Notes: generated by a model not told the origin, from the sequence alone. A stretch of DNA of 64,000 bases from CAHJXG01 sp964235485 (GCA_964235485.1 CAXSAZ010000010.1:1-64000), one strand, 5' to 3'. Shown: positions 34,367-43,199, counted from the first letter of the stretch. Numbers and translations: made by a program.

Positions 34367-36241
34367 TTGACGGAAATCACGACCGCCGCCGCCGCGGAAG
34401 ACGCTGCACATGCCGATCCCGAGGGACCGGCCGATGCAGGAAACGCGCCTGCGGAGAACACGGCTGAAGAGCAGCCGTCGCACGTGCCGGGCGGGGCCTC
34501 GGACGCCGTGGCCGCGCCCGAGGCGGAGCCGACGGACGGCATGACGGCTGACGAGGCCGCCTATCACCTTGCCGAGGACGCCGAGCCGAACGGCTTCACC
34601 GACCTCGGCCTGTCGCCGGAAATCCTGCGGGCCATCGACGACATGGGCTACCGCACGCCCACCCCGATCCAGGCGCAGGCGATCCCGACCGTGCTGATGG
34701 CGCGCGACGTGCTGGGCTGCGCGCAGACCGGCACGGGCAAGACCGCGAGCTTCGTGCTGCCGTTGATGGACATCCTGTCGGGCAGCCGGGCGCGGGCGCG
34801 GATGCCGCGCAGTCTGATCCTGGAGCCGACGCGCGAGTTGGCGCTGCAGGTAGCCGAGAACTTCGTGAAGTATGGCAAGTACCTGAAGCTGAACCACGCC
34901 TTGCTGATCGGCGGCGAAAGCCTGTCCGACCAGAAGGAGGCGCTGATGCGTGGCGTCGATGTGCTGATCGCGACGCCGGGCCGCTTGATGGACCTGTTCG
35001 ACCGCGGCGGGCTGCTGCTGACCGACACCAAGATCCTGGTGATCGACGAGGCGGACCGGATGCTCGACATGGGCTTCATCCCGGACATCGAGAAGATCGT
35101 GGGCTTCCTGCCCAAGATGCGTCAGACGCTGCTGTTCAGCGCGACCATGGCGCCGGAAATCCGGCGGCTCGCGGACGCCTTCCTGTCCAACCCCAAGGAG
35201 ATCACCGTCAGCCGCCCGGCCAGCGTGGCATCGACGATCATCGCCGGGCTGACGGTGCTGGAGGAGCTCGACAAGCGCGAGGCGCTGCGCCGGCTGATCC
35301 GCAGCGAGGACGTGCAGAACGCGCTGATCTTCTGCAATCGCAAGCGGGACGTGGACATCCTCTACAAGTCGCTGAAGCGGCACGGGTTCAGCGTGGGGTC
35401 GCTGCACGGCGACATGAGCCAGCCCGAGCGGTTCGCGACCTTGGCCAAGTTCAAGGCGAATGAAATCCGGCTGCTGGTGTGCAGCGACGTGGCGGCGCGC
35501 GGACTGGACATCGGCGGCTTGAGCCATGTCTTCAACTTCGACGTGCCAATTCATGCCGAGGATTACGTTCACCGCATCGGCCGCACCGGGCGCGCGGGGC
35601 TGACGGGCCATGCGTTCACCCTGGCCACCCCGGACGACCGGCAGTTCGTGGACGCCATCGAGAAGCTGATCGGCGCCCCGATCCCGCGTATGCAGGTGGA
35701 GGGGATGGAGGCGGTCGCCTTTGCCGAGGACGACGGCAAGCGGCGTCGTGGCCGGAGCCGGGGCGCCAGCGCCACCAGGGCCGCGCCGCGCGCCGCCAAG
35801 GCTCCGAAGCCGGCTGCCGAAACTGTGGAGGAGGCAGCGCCCAAGGCAGCCAAGCCGCGCCGTAGCCGGGCCAAGAAAGCCGACCCGGCGGTGGTGGCGG
35901 AAGCGTTGCCGGTCGCCGCGGCGGAGCCGGTGCTGGAAGTGTCGGCGCCCGAGCCGCCCGTTGCGGCAGAGGTGGTCGAGCAGGCGCCGGTCCCGTCCGA
36001 CGCCCGCGCCGAGCCGCGGCGCAGCGCCCGGGCCGAGCCGCGCCGGGATGAGCCGCGCCGTCCGGACGTGCGGACGCCCGACCTGCGGGGCGGCGACCGT
36101 GCGCGTCCGCGCGACCGGGGACGACGCGACGACGACTTGGGGCCGTCGGTGCTGGGATTTGGTGACGACGTGCCGGCGTTCATGCTGCTACGCTCCCGCG
36201 CGGGCCGCGCCTCGGTGCCGGAGCCTGTCGAGAGCGAGTAG
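34367..36241 (+). CDS. DEAD-box ATP-dependent RNA helicase (RhlE-like)
   Basis: RNA-unwinding enzyme of up to 624 residues. All core motifs are visible: a Q-motif (GFTDLGLSPEILRAIDDMGYRTPTPIQAQAIP), AQTGTGKT, PTRELALQ, TPGRLMD, DEAD, SAT, ARGLDIGG and HRIGRTGRAG. A long low-complexity C-terminal tail of about 170 residues (Ala/Pro/Lys, then Arg/Asp-rich) probably binds RNA. An acidic Ala-rich leader precedes the core. The start is uncertain: I use TTG at 34367 (weak SD); ATG at 34541 would remove 58 residues of leader without touching the core. Likely roles are ribosome assembly or mRNA turnover, often cold-induced; nothing here shows the target. Confidence 0.85.
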   Translation: MTEITTAAAAEDAAHADPEGPADAGNAPAENTAEEQPSHVPGGASDAVAAPEAEPTDGMTADEAAYHLAEDAEPNGFTDLGLSPEILRAIDDMGYRTPTPIQAQAIPTVLMARDVLGCAQTGTGKTASFVLPLMDILSGSRARARMPRSLILEPTRELALQVAENFVKYGKYLKLNHALLIGGESLSDQKEALMRGVDVLIATPGRLMDLFDRGGLLLTDTKILVIDEADRMLDMGFIPDIEKIVGFLPKMRQTLLFSATMAPEIRRLADAFLSNPKEITVSRPASVASTIIAGLTVLEELDKREALRRLIRSEDVQNALIFCNRKRDVDILYKSLKRHGFSVGSLHGDMSQPERFATLAKFKANEIRLLVCSDVAARGLDIGGLSHVFNFDVPIHAEDYVHRIGRTGRAGLTGHAFTLATPDDRQFVDAIEKLIGAPIPRMQVEGMEAVAFAEDDGKRRRGRSRGASATRAAPRAAKAPKPAAETVEEAAPKAAKPRRSRAKKADPAVVAEALPVAAAEPVLEVSAPEPPVAAEVVEQAPVPSDARAEPRRSARAEPRRDEPRRPDVRTPDLRGGDRARPRDRGRRDDDLGPSVLGFGDDVPAFMLLRSRAGRASVPEPVESE

Positions 36242-36255
36242 CAGGAGGAACCGTC

Positions 36256-37509
36256 ATGAACGTCGTCGCCCCGATCCAGCAGCCGGAAGCCGCCGAGGCC
36301 AAGCTGATGGAGGACCGCCCGGCCGCGCCCCGCAAGCTCGGACCGTTCAAATGGGACGACGCGCTGCTGCTGGATGACCAGCTTTCGGAGGATGAGCGGG
36401 CGATGCGCGACGCCGCGCACGCTTACTGCCAGGACAAGCTGTTCACCCGCGTGCTCGCCGCCAACCGCCACGAGCGGTTCGACCGCGAGATCATGAACGA
36501 GATGGGCGAGATGGGCTTTCTCGGCGCGACGCTGGACAGCCACGGCTGCGCCGGGGTCGGCTATGTCGCCTACGGCCTAATCGCCCGCGAGGTGGAGCGG
36601 GTCGATAGCGGCTACCGCAGCGCGTTCAGCGTGCAATCGTCGCTGGTCATGTACCCCATCTGGGCGTTCGGCTCAGATGACCAGAAGGACCGCTTCCTGC
36701 CGAAGCTGCGCAGCGGCGAGTTCGTCGGCTGCTTCGGCCTGACCGAGCCGGATGCCGGGTCCGACCCGGCCAGCATGAGGACGCGGGCCCGCGCCGTGGA
36801 CGGCGGCTTCGTGCTGAACGGGTCCAAGACCTGGATCACCAACTCGCCGATTGCGGACGTGTTCGTGGTATGGGCCAAGAACGACGACGGGGACATCAAG
36901 GGTTACATTCTTGAAAAGGGTATGGCCGGGCTGACCGCGCCAAAGATCGAGGGCAAGTTCGCGTTGCGGGCCTCGGTCACCGGCATGATCATGATGCAGG
37001 ACGTGTTCGTGCCGGCAGGCAACGAGCTGCCGCACGTGAAGGGCTTGCGCGGCCCGTTCTCCTGCCTGAACAACGCGCGCTATGGCATCAGTTGGGGCGC
37101 GCTGGGGGCGGCGGAGTTCTGCTGGCACGCCGCGCGCGGCTATACCATGGAGCGCCAGATGTTCGGGCGCCCGCTGGCGCAGACGCAGTTGATACAGAAA
37201 AAGCTCGCGGACATGCAGACCGGCATTACGCTCGGCTTGCAGGGCGCGTTGCGCCTCGGGCGGCTGATGGAGGAGGGCCGGGCGGCGCCGGAGATGATCA
37301 GCCTGATGAAGCGCAACAACTGCGGGGTGGCGCTCGATGTCGCCCGGGTGTCGCGCGACATGCACGGCGGCAACGGCATCGCCGACGAGTACCACGTGAT
37401 CCGGCACGTCATGAACCTGGAAGCCGTGAACACCTACGAGGGCACGCACGACGTGCATGCGCTGATCCTTGGCCGCGCCCAGACCGGCCTCTCCGCCTTC
37501 GGGGGATAG
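36256..37509 (+). CDS. gcdH: Glutaryl-CoA dehydrogenase
   Basis: FAD-dependent acyl-CoA dehydrogenase that oxidises and decarboxylates glutaryl-CoA to crotonyl-CoA in lysine, tryptophan and aromatic breakdown. The 417 residues resemble mitochondrial GCDH throughout: SVQSSLVMYPIWAFGS, GCFGLTEPDAGSDPASM, LNGSKTWITNSPIADVFVVWAK, GKFALRASVTGMIMM, CLNNARYGISWGALGAAEFC, KRNNCGVALDVARVSRDMHGGNGI and the catalytic Glu in NTYEGTHDVHALILGRAQTG. A GGAGGA ribosome-binding site precedes the ATG. It follows the helicase by 14 bp and the methyltransferase frame overlaps its end, so it may share a transcript. No electron-transfer flavoprotein or glutarate genes are adjacent. Confidence 0.95.
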   Translation: MNVVAPIQQPEAAEAKLMEDRPAAPRKLGPFKWDDALLLDDQLSEDERAMRDAAHAYCQDKLFTRVLAANRHERFDREIMNEMGEMGFLGATLDSHGCAGVGYVAYGLIAREVERVDSGYRSAFSVQSSLVMYPIWAFGSDDQKDRFLPKLRSGEFVGCFGLTEPDAGSDPASMRTRARAVDGGFVLNGSKTWITNSPIADVFVVWAKNDDGDIKGYILEKGMAGLTAPKIEGKFALRASVTGMIMMQDVFVPAGNELPHVKGLRGPFSCLNNARYGISWGALGAAEFCWHAARGYTMERQMFGRPLAQTQLIQKKLADMQTGITLGLQGALRLGRLMEEGRAAPEMISLMKRNNCGVALDVARVSRDMHGGNGIADEYHVIRHVMNLEAVNTYEGTHDVHALILGRAQTGLSAFGG

Positions 37510-38788
37510 CTGCCCGCCCGTTCGCGTCCGGCGCATCGGCGCGGACGGGGACGGGGTTGCGGCCTTGCCGGACGGGGCGGCGCTGTTCCTGCCGGACACG
37601 CTGCCGGGCGAGTTGGCGCAGCCCGGTCCCCTTGCGCGCCGCGGCGAGGGTTGGACGGCCGAGGCCACCGTGCAGGAACCGTCCGCCGACCGGGTTGCGC
37701 CCCCCTGCCCGCACTTCGGCCCGTGCGGCGGCTGCACCCTGCAGCATTGGCGGGACGGCGCCTACGCCGATTGGAAGCAGGCGCAGGTGGCCGACGCGCT
37801 GCGGCGCATGGGCGCTCCGGACGTCCATCTCGCCTTGGCCCGCACCCCGCCTGCTGCCCGGCGCCGCATGGACCTGGCGATCCGGCGCGAGGGTCCGGCC
37901 CTGCGTATCGGCTTGCACCGCCGCCGGTCGCGCGAAATCGTCGATATGCAGGCGTGTCCGGTGCTGCACCCGGCGCTGTTCGGGGTGGTCCAGGCGCTGC
38001 GCCCCGTGCTGCTGCGACTGGCCGGGTTGCGGCGGGAGGGGTCGGCGGTGGTGAACCTGCTGGACAGCGGGCCGGACCTGCTGCTGCGCACCGATGCGCC
38101 GCTCACGGCCGGGGACCGCGTGCTGCTGACGGCCCTGGCGCGGGCGCATGGGCTGCCGCGCATCAGTTGGGAGCCGGGCACGGCGCGGGGCGGCACCGGG
38201 CTGACGGAGCCGGCGTGCAGCCTGCGCCCGGCGACCACCGCGTTCAACGGGGTCGCCACGCCCATTCCGCCCGGCGCGTTCCTCCAAGCCTCGCTGGAGG
38301 GCGAAGCGGCCATCGTCGCCGCCGTGCTGGCGGCGTTGCCGGACGGGTTGGCGGCGAAGGCGCGGATCGTTGAACTGTTTGCCGGCACCGGCAGCATTAC
38401 CCACGCTTTGGCCACCCGCGGCCGGGTGCAAGCCTATGAGGGCGACGCCGCCGCATACGACGCGCTGCGCCGGGCGGCGAACCCGCGGGTGACGGCGACG
38501 CGGCGGGACCTGGCCCGGCAGCCGTTGCAGACGGCGGAGCTGAAAGGCGCCCGGGCGGTCGTGCTGGACCCGCCGCATGGCGGCGCGCTGGCGCAGATGC
38601 CGGCGCTGGCCGCGAGCGGCGTGCCCATCGTCTATGTGAGCTGCAACCCGGCGGCGCTGGCGCGAGACGGACGGACGTTGCTGCAAGCGGGATACCAAGT
38701 GGCGTCGGCCGCCGCCATCGACCAGTTCCTGTGGTCGGCCCGGGTGGAAAGCGTGGTGGCGTTCCGCCCGCCCGCGCCGCGCCGATAG
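37469..38788 (+). CDS. Class I SAM-dependent RNA methyltransferase, TrmA/RlmC/RlmD family
   Basis: Probable rRNA or tRNA 5-methyluridine methyltransferase of 439 residues. It has a short TRAM-like N-terminus (VRVRRIGADGDGVAALPDG) and a [4Fe-4S] site C-x5-C-x2-C (CPHFGPCGGC, residues 80-89) with a fourth Cys in DMQACPVL. The SAM-binding motif is VELFAGTGSITHALA, followed by the DPPHGGA motif and the catalytic Cys in VYVSCNPAALARD. The only in-frame starts near the expected N-terminus are inside gcdH (TTG at 37469, 41 bp overlap), so the true start is uncertain. RlmD-like is the nearest fit but the exact nucleotide target is not determinable. Confidence 0.85.
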   Translation: MAAPRPASPPSGDSCPPVRVRRIGADGDGVAALPDGAALFLPDTLPGELAQPGPLARRGEGWTAEATVQEPSADRVAPPCPHFGPCGGCTLQHWRDGAYADWKQAQVADALRRMGAPDVHLALARTPPAARRRMDLAIRREGPALRIGLHRRRSREIVDMQACPVLHPALFGVVQALRPVLLRLAGLRREGSAVVNLLDSGPDLLLRTDAPLTAGDRVLLTALARAHGLPRISWEPGTARGGTGLTEPACSLRPATTAFNGVATPIPPGAFLQASLEGEAAIVAAVLAALPDGLAAKARIVELFAGTGSITHALATRGRVQAYEGDAAAYDALRRAANPRVTATRRDLARQPLQTAELKGARAVVLDPPHGGALAQMPALAASGVPIVYVSCNPAALARDGRTLLQAGYQVASAAAIDQFLWSARVESVVAFRPPAPRR

Positions 38789-39234
38789 TGACGTTCCGCG
38801 ATGCCGTGGAGGCCGACCTGCCCGCCGTCGTGCGGCTGCTGGCCGACGACCCGCTCGGCCGCGGCCGGGAGCGGGACGAGGCGCCGCTGCCGGAGAGCTA
38901 TGCCCGTGGCTTCCGCGCGATGCTGGCGCAGGGCGGGCGGCTGATCCTGGCGGAGCAGGAGGGCTTGGTGATCGGCTGCCTGCAACTCAACGTCATCCAC
39001 GGCGTGTCGCGGGAAGGGCAAAGCCGGGCGCAGGTCGAGGGCGTGCGGGTGGACAGCGCGCGGCGGGGCGGCGGGATCGGCGCGGCGCTGATGCGTCACG
39101 CGATGGCGGAGGCGCGGGCAGCCGGGTGCGGGCTGATGCAGCTCACCACAAACCGGGATCGGGCGGAGGCGCAAAGGTTCTATGCCCGGCTGGGGTTTAC
39201 GCATAGCCACGCGGGGATGAAGCTGGCGCTGTGA
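38788..39234 (+). CDS. GNAT-family N-acetyltransferase
   Basis: A 148-residue acetyltransferase: VTFRDAVEADLPAVVRLLADD (beta1-alpha1), the acetyl-CoA site VDSARRGGGIGAALMRHAMAEARAAGCGLMQLTTNRDRAEAQRFYARLGFTHSHAGMKLAL. The GTG start overlaps the last base of the methyltransferase stop (TAGTGA), so the two are translationally coupled. Substrate unknown. A degraded partial copy of its 3' end lies about 1 kb downstream at 40246-40318. Confidence 0.88.
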   Translation: MTFRDAVEADLPAVVRLLADDPLGRGRERDEAPLPESYARGFRAMLAQGGRLILAEQEGLVIGCLQLNVIHGVSREGQSRAQVEGVRVDSARRGGGIGAALMRHAMAEARAAGCGLMQLTTNRDRAEAQRFYARLGFTHSHAGMKLAL

Positions 39235-39292
39235 TGGGCTTCATCATCGCGGACCGCTTCAGAGGAACACGATAACGAATGCCAAGCTGCGC

Positions 39293-39304
39293 TCATTGCA
39301 ATGA
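39293..39304. promoter_or_regulatory. Perfect 12-bp palindrome upstream of the second alpha/beta hydrolase
   Basis: TCATTGCAATGA (39293-39304) is a perfect dyad, 21 bp before the GTG start of the following hydrolase and in the 91 bp gap after the GNAT gene. It could be a regulator site; no partner regulator is adjacent. Confidence 0.35.
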
Positions 39305-39325
39305 AGGCGGCCGGGAGCGCCCGGC

Positions 39326-40246
39326 GTGAGCCGCAGCCACCCCGTTTCCATCCCTGCCGACCCGGCGCCGCTGGCGGGCACGCTGCTGCTGCCGGATGGG
39401 ATCGGGCCGCACCCGGCGCTTCTGCTGTGGGCCGGGAGCGGCCCGGTGGACCGGGACGGCAACCTGCCGGGCTTGCGTAACGACAGCCTGCGCCTGCTGG
39501 CCGAGGCGCTTGCCGAGCGCGGGGTGGCCACCTTGCGGACGGACAAGCGCGGGGTCGGCCAGAGCCACCGTGCGGGAACGGATGAGTCCCGCCTCAGCCT
39601 GGACCTGTATGCCGCGGACGCCGCGCGCTGGCTGCAAGCGTTGCGGGACGACGCCAACGTGTCGCGCGCCGGGCTGCTGGGCCACAGCGAGGGCGCGCTG
39701 GTGGCGACGCTGGCAGCGCAGCGCGTGGTCCCGGACCGGCTGGTGTTGCTGGCCGGGCTGGGCACGCCAGCCGGCCCTGCCATCCTGCGCCAACTCGCCG
39801 AGGGCGGCGCCCCGCCCGAGCTGGTCGAGGCCGCCCGCGGCATCATTGCCCGGCTGCTGCGCGGCGAGGCCGTGACGGACGTGCCGGCGCCGTTGGCCGG
39901 GCTGTTCCGCCCCTCCGTGCAGCCCTACGTCGCATCCTGGCTGCTGCGCGACCCTGCCGAGGAGTTGACGCGCGTGCGCTGCCCTGTGCTGGCGGTGGGG
40001 GGCACGGCGGACTTGCAGGTGCGCGCGACGGAGGCGCGGATGCTGGCCGGGGCGCGTCCGGGGGCGCGCTTGCTGGTCATCCCCGGCATGAACCATGTCT
40101 TGAAGGTGCCGGCAAAGGGACGCGCGGCGAATGTGCAGGCGTATGCCGACCCGGAGTTGCCGCTGGCGCCCGGATTGGCGGAAGGGATCGCGTCGTTTGT
40201 GCTGAGCCACCCTGACGCAGCACGCGACGGCCAAGGCGCGGGGTGA
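39326..40246 (+). CDS. Alpha/beta-hydrolase (peptidase S9/dienelactone-hydrolase-like fold)
   Basis: A 306-residue hydrolase. ALLLWAGSGPVDRDGNLPGLRNDSLRLLAEALAERGVATLRTDKRGVGQSHRA is the pattern seen in alpha/beta-hydrolases annotated as YqiA/acyl-esterase-like proteins. The nucleophile elbow GHSEGALVATL gives the catalytic Ser, Asp lies in VGGTADLQVRATEARM, and His in IPGMNHVLKVP. No signal peptide is visible. It starts with a GTG at 39326. It stands alone after the GNAT gene, and its stop overlaps the start of a degraded GNAT remnant. Substrate unknown. Confidence 0.82.
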   Translation: MSRSHPVSIPADPAPLAGTLLLPDGIGPHPALLLWAGSGPVDRDGNLPGLRNDSLRLLAEALAERGVATLRTDKRGVGQSHRAGTDESRLSLDLYAADAARWLQALRDDANVSRAGLLGHSEGALVATLAAQRVVPDRLVLLAGLGTPAGPAILRQLAEGGAPPELVEAARGIIARLLRGEAVTDVPAPLAGLFRPSVQPYVASWLLRDPAEELTRVRCPVLAVGGTADLQVRATEARMLAGARPGARLLVIPGMNHVLKVPAKGRAANVQAYADPELPLAPGLAEGIASFVLSHPDAARDGQGAG

Positions 40247-40318
40247 TGCAGCTTACCATGAACAGGGGCCGGACTTAGATTTGTGCACAGCCATGCAGGG
40301 ATGAAAGCATCGTTGTAG
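40246..40318 (+). pseudogene. Remnant of a GNAT acetyltransferase 3' end
   Basis: ATGCAGCTTACCATGAACAGG (40246-40266) corresponds to the functional gene's codons for MQLTTNR. The segment at 40277-40318, in another frame, translates RFVHSHAGMKASL-stop, matching GFTHSHAGMKLAL-stop of the intact gene at 38788-39234. The region between is missing, and the two parts are out of frame. It is a decayed copy of a related acetyltransferase, not a recent exact duplicate because base composition differs. Confidence 0.7.
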
Positions 40319-40407
40319 CTTTGATAGCGGCTCGTGGCGGGAGATGCTTTTAGACTGCGAGTCCAGCTCGGCTCGACTGGCCTACGGGCCATGAGGGCGC
40401 ACGACAG

Positions 40408-40617
40408 ATGCTTACAATGATCAGGGACAAAATTCCTGGCGTCGAAGTAGAAGCACTCGATATGCTGGAAGAAGGTGATCGGGTTGCCGTCCGGTGGCTA
40501 TTCTCGGCAACGCGGGAGGGGGAAACTCGGCGCCTTTCTTGTGTGGCGATCTACCGTTTCACCAATGGCCTAATTTCAGAGGATTGGGGGATAGCCACCA
40601 GCGCCGCTTGGCCTTGA
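40408..40617 (+). pseudogene. SnoaL-like (NTF2-fold) protein fragment
   Basis: A 69-residue frame whose sequence (GVEVEALDMLEEGDRVAVRWLFSATREG, AIYRFTNGLISEDWGI) matches the C-terminal half of SnoaL-like/ester-cyclase NTF2-fold proteins, normally 120-150 residues. The N-terminal helices and first strands are missing, and no upstream frame supplies them. It could be a short functional ORF, but a truncated gene is more likely, next to the decayed GNAT remnant in the same stretch. Confidence 0.55.
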
Positions 40618-40751
40618 GATCAGCCAGCAGCGCGGCAAGAGACGACGCCCTGCTGTCGTTCGGTTATTCTCAATTCACATTAACTTCGTTCCGCATCCGC
40701 ACGACTAACCAGCAGAACCGCTTGGTGAATGAAGGGCGCAACCTCGACCAA
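40618..40751. other. Low-information gap after the decayed genes
   Basis: Together with 40319-40407 and the two remnants, this forms about 500 bp without an intact gene between the hydrolase and sufA. Base composition is less GC-rich than in the genes. I see no recognised repeat, terminator or RNA here. Confidence 0.5.
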
Positions 40752-41120
40752 TCAAACGTGAAAGCTCTCCCCGCACCCGCAACGCCCCTTCTCGTTCGGG
40801 TTGCTGAACGTGAACCCTGACACAAGGTCCTTCACCTCGTAATCCATCACGCTCCCGATCAGAAACAGGCTGGCCTTGCGGTCCACCAGCACCGTCAGCC
40901 CCTTGTCGGTCACGGTCTCGTCGCCGGGTCCGGCGGCGGGAACCCAGCTCATGTCGTAGCTGAGGCCGGAGCAGCCCTTGGTGCCTACGCTGATGCGCAG
41001 CAACATGCCCGCCTGCCCCTTGGCATACAGGCTGCGCAGCCGGTCGGCCGCGGCGTCGGTCAGGCTCATCAGCGGCGGCAAAGCGCGGCGCGGGCGGGCA
41101 GCAGCTTGGATGGCGCTCAT
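40752..41120 (-). CDS. sufA: A-type Fe-S carrier / SUF scaffold protein SufA (HesB/IscA family)
   Basis: A 122-residue A-type carrier that receives Fe-S clusters from SufBCD and passes them to apoproteins. It has the ISVGTKGCSGLSYDM block with the first cluster Cys, VLVDRKASLFLIGSVMDYEVKDLVSGFTFSNPN, and the C-terminal CGCGESF pair. The ATG at 41120 has GGAGC upstream. It is the last gene of the SUF operon, 11 bp after sufT. Confidence 0.93.
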   Translation of the reverse strand: MSAIQAAARPRRALPPLMSLTDAAADRLRSLYAKGQAGMLLRISVGTKGCSGLSYDMSWVPAAGPGDETVTDKGLTVLVDRKASLFLIGSVMDYEVKDLVSGFTFSNPNEKGRCGCGESFHV

Positions 41121-41131
41121 GGAAAGCTCCG

Positions 41132-41500
41132 TCAGAACATGTTCAGCGCGAGGCGGGCGTCTTCGGTCATGCGGCTGGGGTCCCACGGCGGGTCCCACAC
41201 GGTATCGACGTGGCAGGACGTGACGCCGGGCACCGCCATGATGGCATCCTGCACCTGCACCGGCAGTTCCTGCGCGCTCGGGCAGCCCGGCGCCGTTAGG
41301 GTCATCTCGACCTTCACGTTGTTCGCGTCGTCGATCTCCACGGCATAGATCAGGCCGAGTTCGTAGATGTTCACCGGGATTTCCGGGTCATACACCGTGG
41401 CGATGGCGGACAAGAGGGCGTCCTCGGTCGGCTTGGGATTGACCTCGCCGTCGGGAGTCCAGGTGGAGACGGTCGCGTTGCCGGCGGGCGTGTCACTCAC
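41132..41500 (-). CDS. sufT: SUF system protein SufT (MIP18/DUF59 family)
   Basis: A 122-residue MIP18-family protein involved in Fe-S cluster maturation. Diagnostic sequences are ATVYDPEIPVNIYELGLIY, VEMTLTAPGCPSAQELPVQVQDAI with the conserved Cys, and VDTVWDPPWDPSRMTEDARLALNMF. I use the GTG at 41500, which has AGAAGGA upstream and overlaps the sufU stop by eight bases; an in-frame ATG at 41521 is less likely. Confidence 0.93.
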   Translation of the reverse strand: MSDTPAGNATVSTWTPDGEVNPKPTEDALLSAIATVYDPEIPVNIYELGLIYAVEIDDANNVKVEMTLTAPGCPSAQELPVQVQDAIMAVPGVTSCHVDTVWDPPWDPSRMTEDARLALNMF

Positions 41501-41942
41501 TGCTCGATTCCTTCTCGCCATCCAGGGCCGCCAGCAGGGCGTACCATGGCAGGGTCACGCATTTCACGCGCGACGGGTATTCATGCACGGCCGAAAGCGG
41601 GTGCACGTTGCGCAGCGCCTCGTCGCAAGCCTCGCACCGCCCGGTGCGGGCCATGGCGGCAACCTGGTCGGACAGCGCCCGGATGTGACCGACGGGCTGG
41701 CCGCGCACCGCCTCGCACATCAGGTCGGCGCTGGCGACGGTGATCTCACAGCCGCGCGCCTCGAACCCGGCCTCCGCCACCCGGCCATCGTCGCGGCGGA
41801 CGAACACCTGCACGCGGTCGCCGCACATCGGGTTGTCGCCCTTGGCGCTCGTGTCGAACGCCGCCGGGCGCTGCGCATGGCTGGGCGACCGGCCATGAGC
41901 GCGGATTTCGGCGCTATACAGGTCGCGGAGGTCCTCGAACAT
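41493..41942 (-). CDS. sufU: SUF system sulfur-transfer / scaffold protein SufU
   Basis: A 149-residue NifU-like protein of the SufU group, which accepts persulfide from SufS through a zinc site. Cys40, Asp42 (MCGDRV), Cys65 (GCEITVASADLM) and a C-terminal Cys (VKCVTLPWYAL) fit the SufU zinc-ligand pattern (C-D-C-C). Its ATG begins directly after the sufS TAG. It precedes sufT and sufA. Confidence 0.93.
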   Translation of the reverse strand: MFEDLRDLYSAEIRAHGRSPSHAQRPAAFDTSAKGDNPMCGDRVQVFVRRDDGRVAEAGFEARGCEITVASADLMCEAVRGQPVGHIRALSDQVAAMARTGRCEACDEALRNVHPLSAVHEYPSRVKCVTLPWYALLAALDGEKESSSE

Positions 41943-43199
41943 CTAGGCAAAGAACTCCCGCACCCGCAGCAGCGTGTCGGCCAGGGCGTCGATCTCGGCC
42001 ATTGTCGTGTAGATGCCGGTGCTGGCCCGGGCGCTGCTATCCACGCCCAGGCGGCGCATCAGCGGCTCCGCACAGTGATTGCCGGCGCGCACCGCGATGC
42101 CCTGGCGGTCCAGCAGCGTCGCGATGTCGTGGGCGTGGGCGCCCTGCATGGTGAAGCTGAACACCCCGCCCCGGTCCTGCGCCGCGCCGAGCACGCGCAG
42201 CCCGGGGATGTCGGACAACCGGGCCAGCGCATGGTCGGTCAGCCGGGCCTCGTGCGCGGTGATCGCGTCGAAGCCGATGGCCTCGACATATTCGACCGCC
42301 GCCTTGAGGCCGATGGCCTCGATGATGGCAGGGGTGCCGGCCTCGAACTTGTGCGGGATTTCGGCCCAGGTGCTGCGCTCGAAGCTAACGGTGCCGATCA
42401 TGTCGCCGCCGCCCATGAAGGGGGGCATGGCCTCCAGAAGCTCGCGCCGCGCCCACAGCACGCCGATGCCGGTCGGGCCGTACAGCTTGTGCGCGGTGAA
42501 CAGGTAGAAGTCCGCGCCGATGGCCTGCACATCGACCGGGCGGTGCACGACGGCCTGGCTGCCGTCGAACAGCGCCTTGGCGCCGTACTCGTGCGCCAGC
42601 GCCGCAACCCGGGCCGCCGGCACCACGGTGCCGAGCACGTTGCTCATGTGGGTCACGGCCACCAGCCCGACCTTGCGGTCCTGCAGCAGCGCCTCCAGCC
42701 CGGCCATGTCCAACTCGCCCGCGTCGGTGATCGGGGCGACGCGCAGCTCGATGCCATGGGCGTCACGCAGCATCTGCCAGGGCACCAGGTTGGCGTGGTG
42801 CTCCATCTCCGAGATCACCACGGCCTGGCCGGGCTTCAGGATGCCGCGGCCGTAACTGTGGGCGACGAGGTTGATGCCCTCCGTCGTGTTCTTGGCGAAC
42901 ACGATCTCCTCACGGGACGGCGCGTTGATCAGCCGGGCCACGGCGTCGCGGGTGCTCTCGTAGGCGTCCGTCGTGCGCTCGCTCATCCAGTGCAGGCCGC
43001 GGTGGACGTTGGCGTACTGGGTTTCCATGGCCTGCACCATGGCGTCGATCACCGGGCGCGGCTTCTGGGCGGAGGCGGCGCTGTCCAGGAACACGAACGG
43101 CTTGCCCCGCACGGTCTGCGACAGGATCGGGAAGTCGGCGCGAATGCGCTCCACGTCGAATCCCGGCTTTGTGGTCATAGTCTTGGTCATCATGTTCAT
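41943..43199 (-). CDS. sufS: Cysteine desulfurase SufS
   Basis: A PLP-dependent enzyme of 418 residues that takes sulfur from cysteine to form a persulfide for Fe-S assembly. It has FVFLDSAASAQKPRPVIDAM near the N-terminus, EHHANLVPWQ, the PLP-Lys in FTAHKLYGPTGIGVLW and the catalytic Cys in GIAVRAGNHCAEPLMRRLG. The start at 43199 (MNMMTKTM) overlaps the sufD stop (ATGA). A longer frame to 43394 would run inside sufD. Confidence 0.96.
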   Translation of the reverse strand: MNMMTKTMTTKPGFDVERIRADFPILSQTVRGKPFVFLDSAASAQKPRPVIDAMVQAMETQYANVHRGLHWMSERTTDAYESTRDAVARLINAPSREEIVFAKNTTEGINLVAHSYGRGILKPGQAVVISEMEHHANLVPWQMLRDAHGIELRVAPITDAGELDMAGLEALLQDRKVGLVAVTHMSNVLGTVVPAARVAALAHEYGAKALFDGSQAVVHRPVDVQAIGADFYLFTAHKLYGPTGIGVLWARRELLEAMPPFMGGGDMIGTVSFERSTWAEIPHKFEAGTPAIIEAIGLKAAVEYVEAIGFDAITAHEARLTDHALARLSDIPGLRVLGAAQDRGGVFSFTMQGAHAHDIATLLDRQGIAVRAGNHCAEPLMRRLGVDSSARASTGIYTTMAEIDALADTLLRVREFFA

